Assembly: GCF_900100765.1 (NCBI RefSeq)
Contig: NZ_FNFO01000009.1
Location: forward strand, 62,001-126,000
Origin: Catalinimonas alkaloidigena
GTDB taxonomy: Bacteria; Bacteroidota; Bacteroidia; Cytophagales; Flexibacteraceae
Reading direction: 5' to 3'
DNA: 64,000 nt
Within the stretch, counting starts at the first letter, position 1. The number at the start of each line of letters is the position of its first letter. Below the pieces are notes generated by a model. That model had not been told where the DNA came from. It did no database searches and saw nothing but the letters and a program-made list of their open reading frames with translations. A program made the position numbers and the translations under genes. Shown in pieces: positions 63,161-64,000 of the stretch.

Positions 63161-64000
63161 ATGAAACCCACCTACCTCGACATAAAATCGATTGCGGAGG
63201 TGCATCGGTTTTACCGCTGTGATAAGCCAAAGCACCCGCTGATTACCATCATCGACCTGGCGAACGTACACCCGGACCGTCCTCCGGAAGAGGTATTTTA
63301 CAGAACTGCCTTTTACAGTATCGTCTGCAAGCGGTTTGAGGGGGCCATGAAATACGGTCGGGCAGCTTATGATTTCGAAGAAGGGTCGCTGATGTTCACC
63401 GCGCCCCATCAGGTCATCTCCTCCAGCCCGGATCTGCAGGTAACGGAAGGATGGGGCCTGTTTTTTCATCCCGATCTGTTACACGGTACGGAACTGGGCA
63501 GCACCATTCATCACTACTCTTACTTTCAGTACGATGCCAATGAAGCCCTGCACATTTCCGAAGAAGAGAAGCATGTGTTGCAGGAAAGCCTGGAAAAGAT
63601 AAAGAGAGAATATACTCAAAACGTAGACCAACACACCCGGGCATTGATTGTCGACAACCTGCAACTGATGCTGCGCTACTGCCAGCGTTTTTATGACCGG
63701 CAATTTTTTACGAGAGCAAAGGTGAGTCATGACGTAGTTCAAAAGTTTGAGCACCTGCTCATCGATTATTTTGCCAAAGATGGGGCCGTGAAGGGCGGCT
63801 TGCCGACGGTTCATTACTTTTCGGACCGGTTGCACCTTTCGCCCAACTACCTCTCCGATCTGCTGAGCAAATACACTGGAAAAACCACACAGGAGCACAT
63901 CCACCTGCACCTGATCGATAAAGCCAAGGCACTTCTGTGGGGAACCGACAAGGCGATCAGCGAAATTGCCTACGACCTGGGGTTTGAGCATCCTCCTTAC
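63161..64000 (+). CDS. AraC-family regulator, cut by the right window edge
   Basis: The frame opens at ATG 63161 (MKPTYLDIKSIAEVHRFYR) and stays open for 280 codons to the window end. The N-terminal domain (HPLITIIDLANVH, YGRAAYDFEEGSLMFTAPHQVI) parallels that of the AraC gene at 57724 (HPLVSVVNCMKDC, YGRTTYDHTNGSMMFVRPRQII). The HTH domain is present up to the second helix (LHLSPNYLSDLLSKYTGKT, then SEIAYDLGFEHPPY). The last 20 or so residues are missing. It lacks the cysteine cluster of its paralogue. It may control the SDR pair. Confidence 0.9.
   Translation, partial: MKPTYLDIKSIAEVHRFYRCDKPKHPLITIIDLANVHPDRPPEEVFYRTAFYSIVCKRFEGAMKYGRAAYDFEEGSLMFTAPHQVISSSPDLQVTEGWGLFFHPDLLHGTELGSTIHHYSYFQYDANEALHISEEEKHVLQESLEKIKREYTQNVDQHTRALIVDNLQLMLRYCQRFYDRQFFTRAKVSHDVVQKFEHLLIDYFAKDGAVKGGLPTVHYFSDRLHLSPNYLSDLLSKYTGKTTQEHIHLHLIDKAKALLWGTDKAISEIAYDLGFEHPPY

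Noticed and set aside
1-64000. Search for tRNA, rRNA, CRISPR arrays, transposases and phage genes
   Set aside because: No T-arm-like GTTCGANTC sequence, spacer-repeat array, transposase motif or phage module was seen by eye; short or diverged elements could be missed.

Overview
The window is chromosomal DNA from a high-G+C member of the Bacteroidota, most likely a Cytophagales-type environmental bacterium. The evidence is two SusC/SusD outer-membrane pairs, a FecI/FecR sigma/anti-sigma pair, several large hybrid two-component kinases, a TPR-membrane-HTH regulator, and promoter-like boxes of the Bacteroidota form TTG-N20-TAnnTTTG. I saw no rRNA, tRNA, CRISPR array, transposase or phage gene. 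Genes were assigned by reading motifs, without database searches.

Left part (1-13 kb): the end of an MBL/rhodanese-type protein and a small rhodanese, a secreted L,D-transpeptidase, then a signalling block. This block holds a 2005-residue soluble hybrid kinase with ten near-identical 92-residue HAMP-pair units, a CHASE3 membrane kinase, an Rcp1-type response regulator and a receiver-kinase fusion. A small YodC/DUF2158-like gene follows with a good promoter. Beside it is an orphan promoter box, hairpin and terminator that together look like a small RNA gene.

Phosphorus region (13-26 kb): a TPR/HTH regulator, a TonB-dependent receptor and a beta-propeller phytase lipoprotein read rightward. 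A convergent leftward operon encodes SusC, SusD, an alkaline-phosphatase-superfamily enzyme and a small membrane protein. A divergent TetR gene carries a palindrome at its own promoter.

Catabolic region (26.8-32.2 kb): a tight leftward five-gene operon encodes two secreted esterases, a CitMHS-type carboxylate transporter, an AtuA (DUF1446) protein and its small partner. This fits hydrolysis of an ester outside the cytoplasm, uptake of the acid, and CoA-dependent breakdown. The next block (32.3-42.4 kb) has a divergently placed ECF sigma factor, FecR, an STN-domain SusC, a SusD, a strong terminator, a Tat-exported enolase-superfamily dehydratase and a BASS-family symporter, probably for a sugar acid or oligosaccharide.

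Right part (42.5-64 kb): a response regulator and a six-PAS kinase, a low-G+C gene-free gap, then a leftward accessory cluster. That cluster holds an AraC regulator, a quinone-oxidoreductase-like enzyme, two Yellow/MRJP-like exported propellers, an exported cupin, a PEBP protein, an AhpD-like enzyme and a SnoaL-like protein. Rightward follow a hybrid kinase with HPt domain, an RclA-like flavoprotein, an AraC regulator with all its cysteines clustered, an unknown protein, two alpha/beta hydrolases, two SDR enzymes and a second AraC regulator cut by the window edge. This end looks like an oxidant/electrophile-response region that grew by local duplication.
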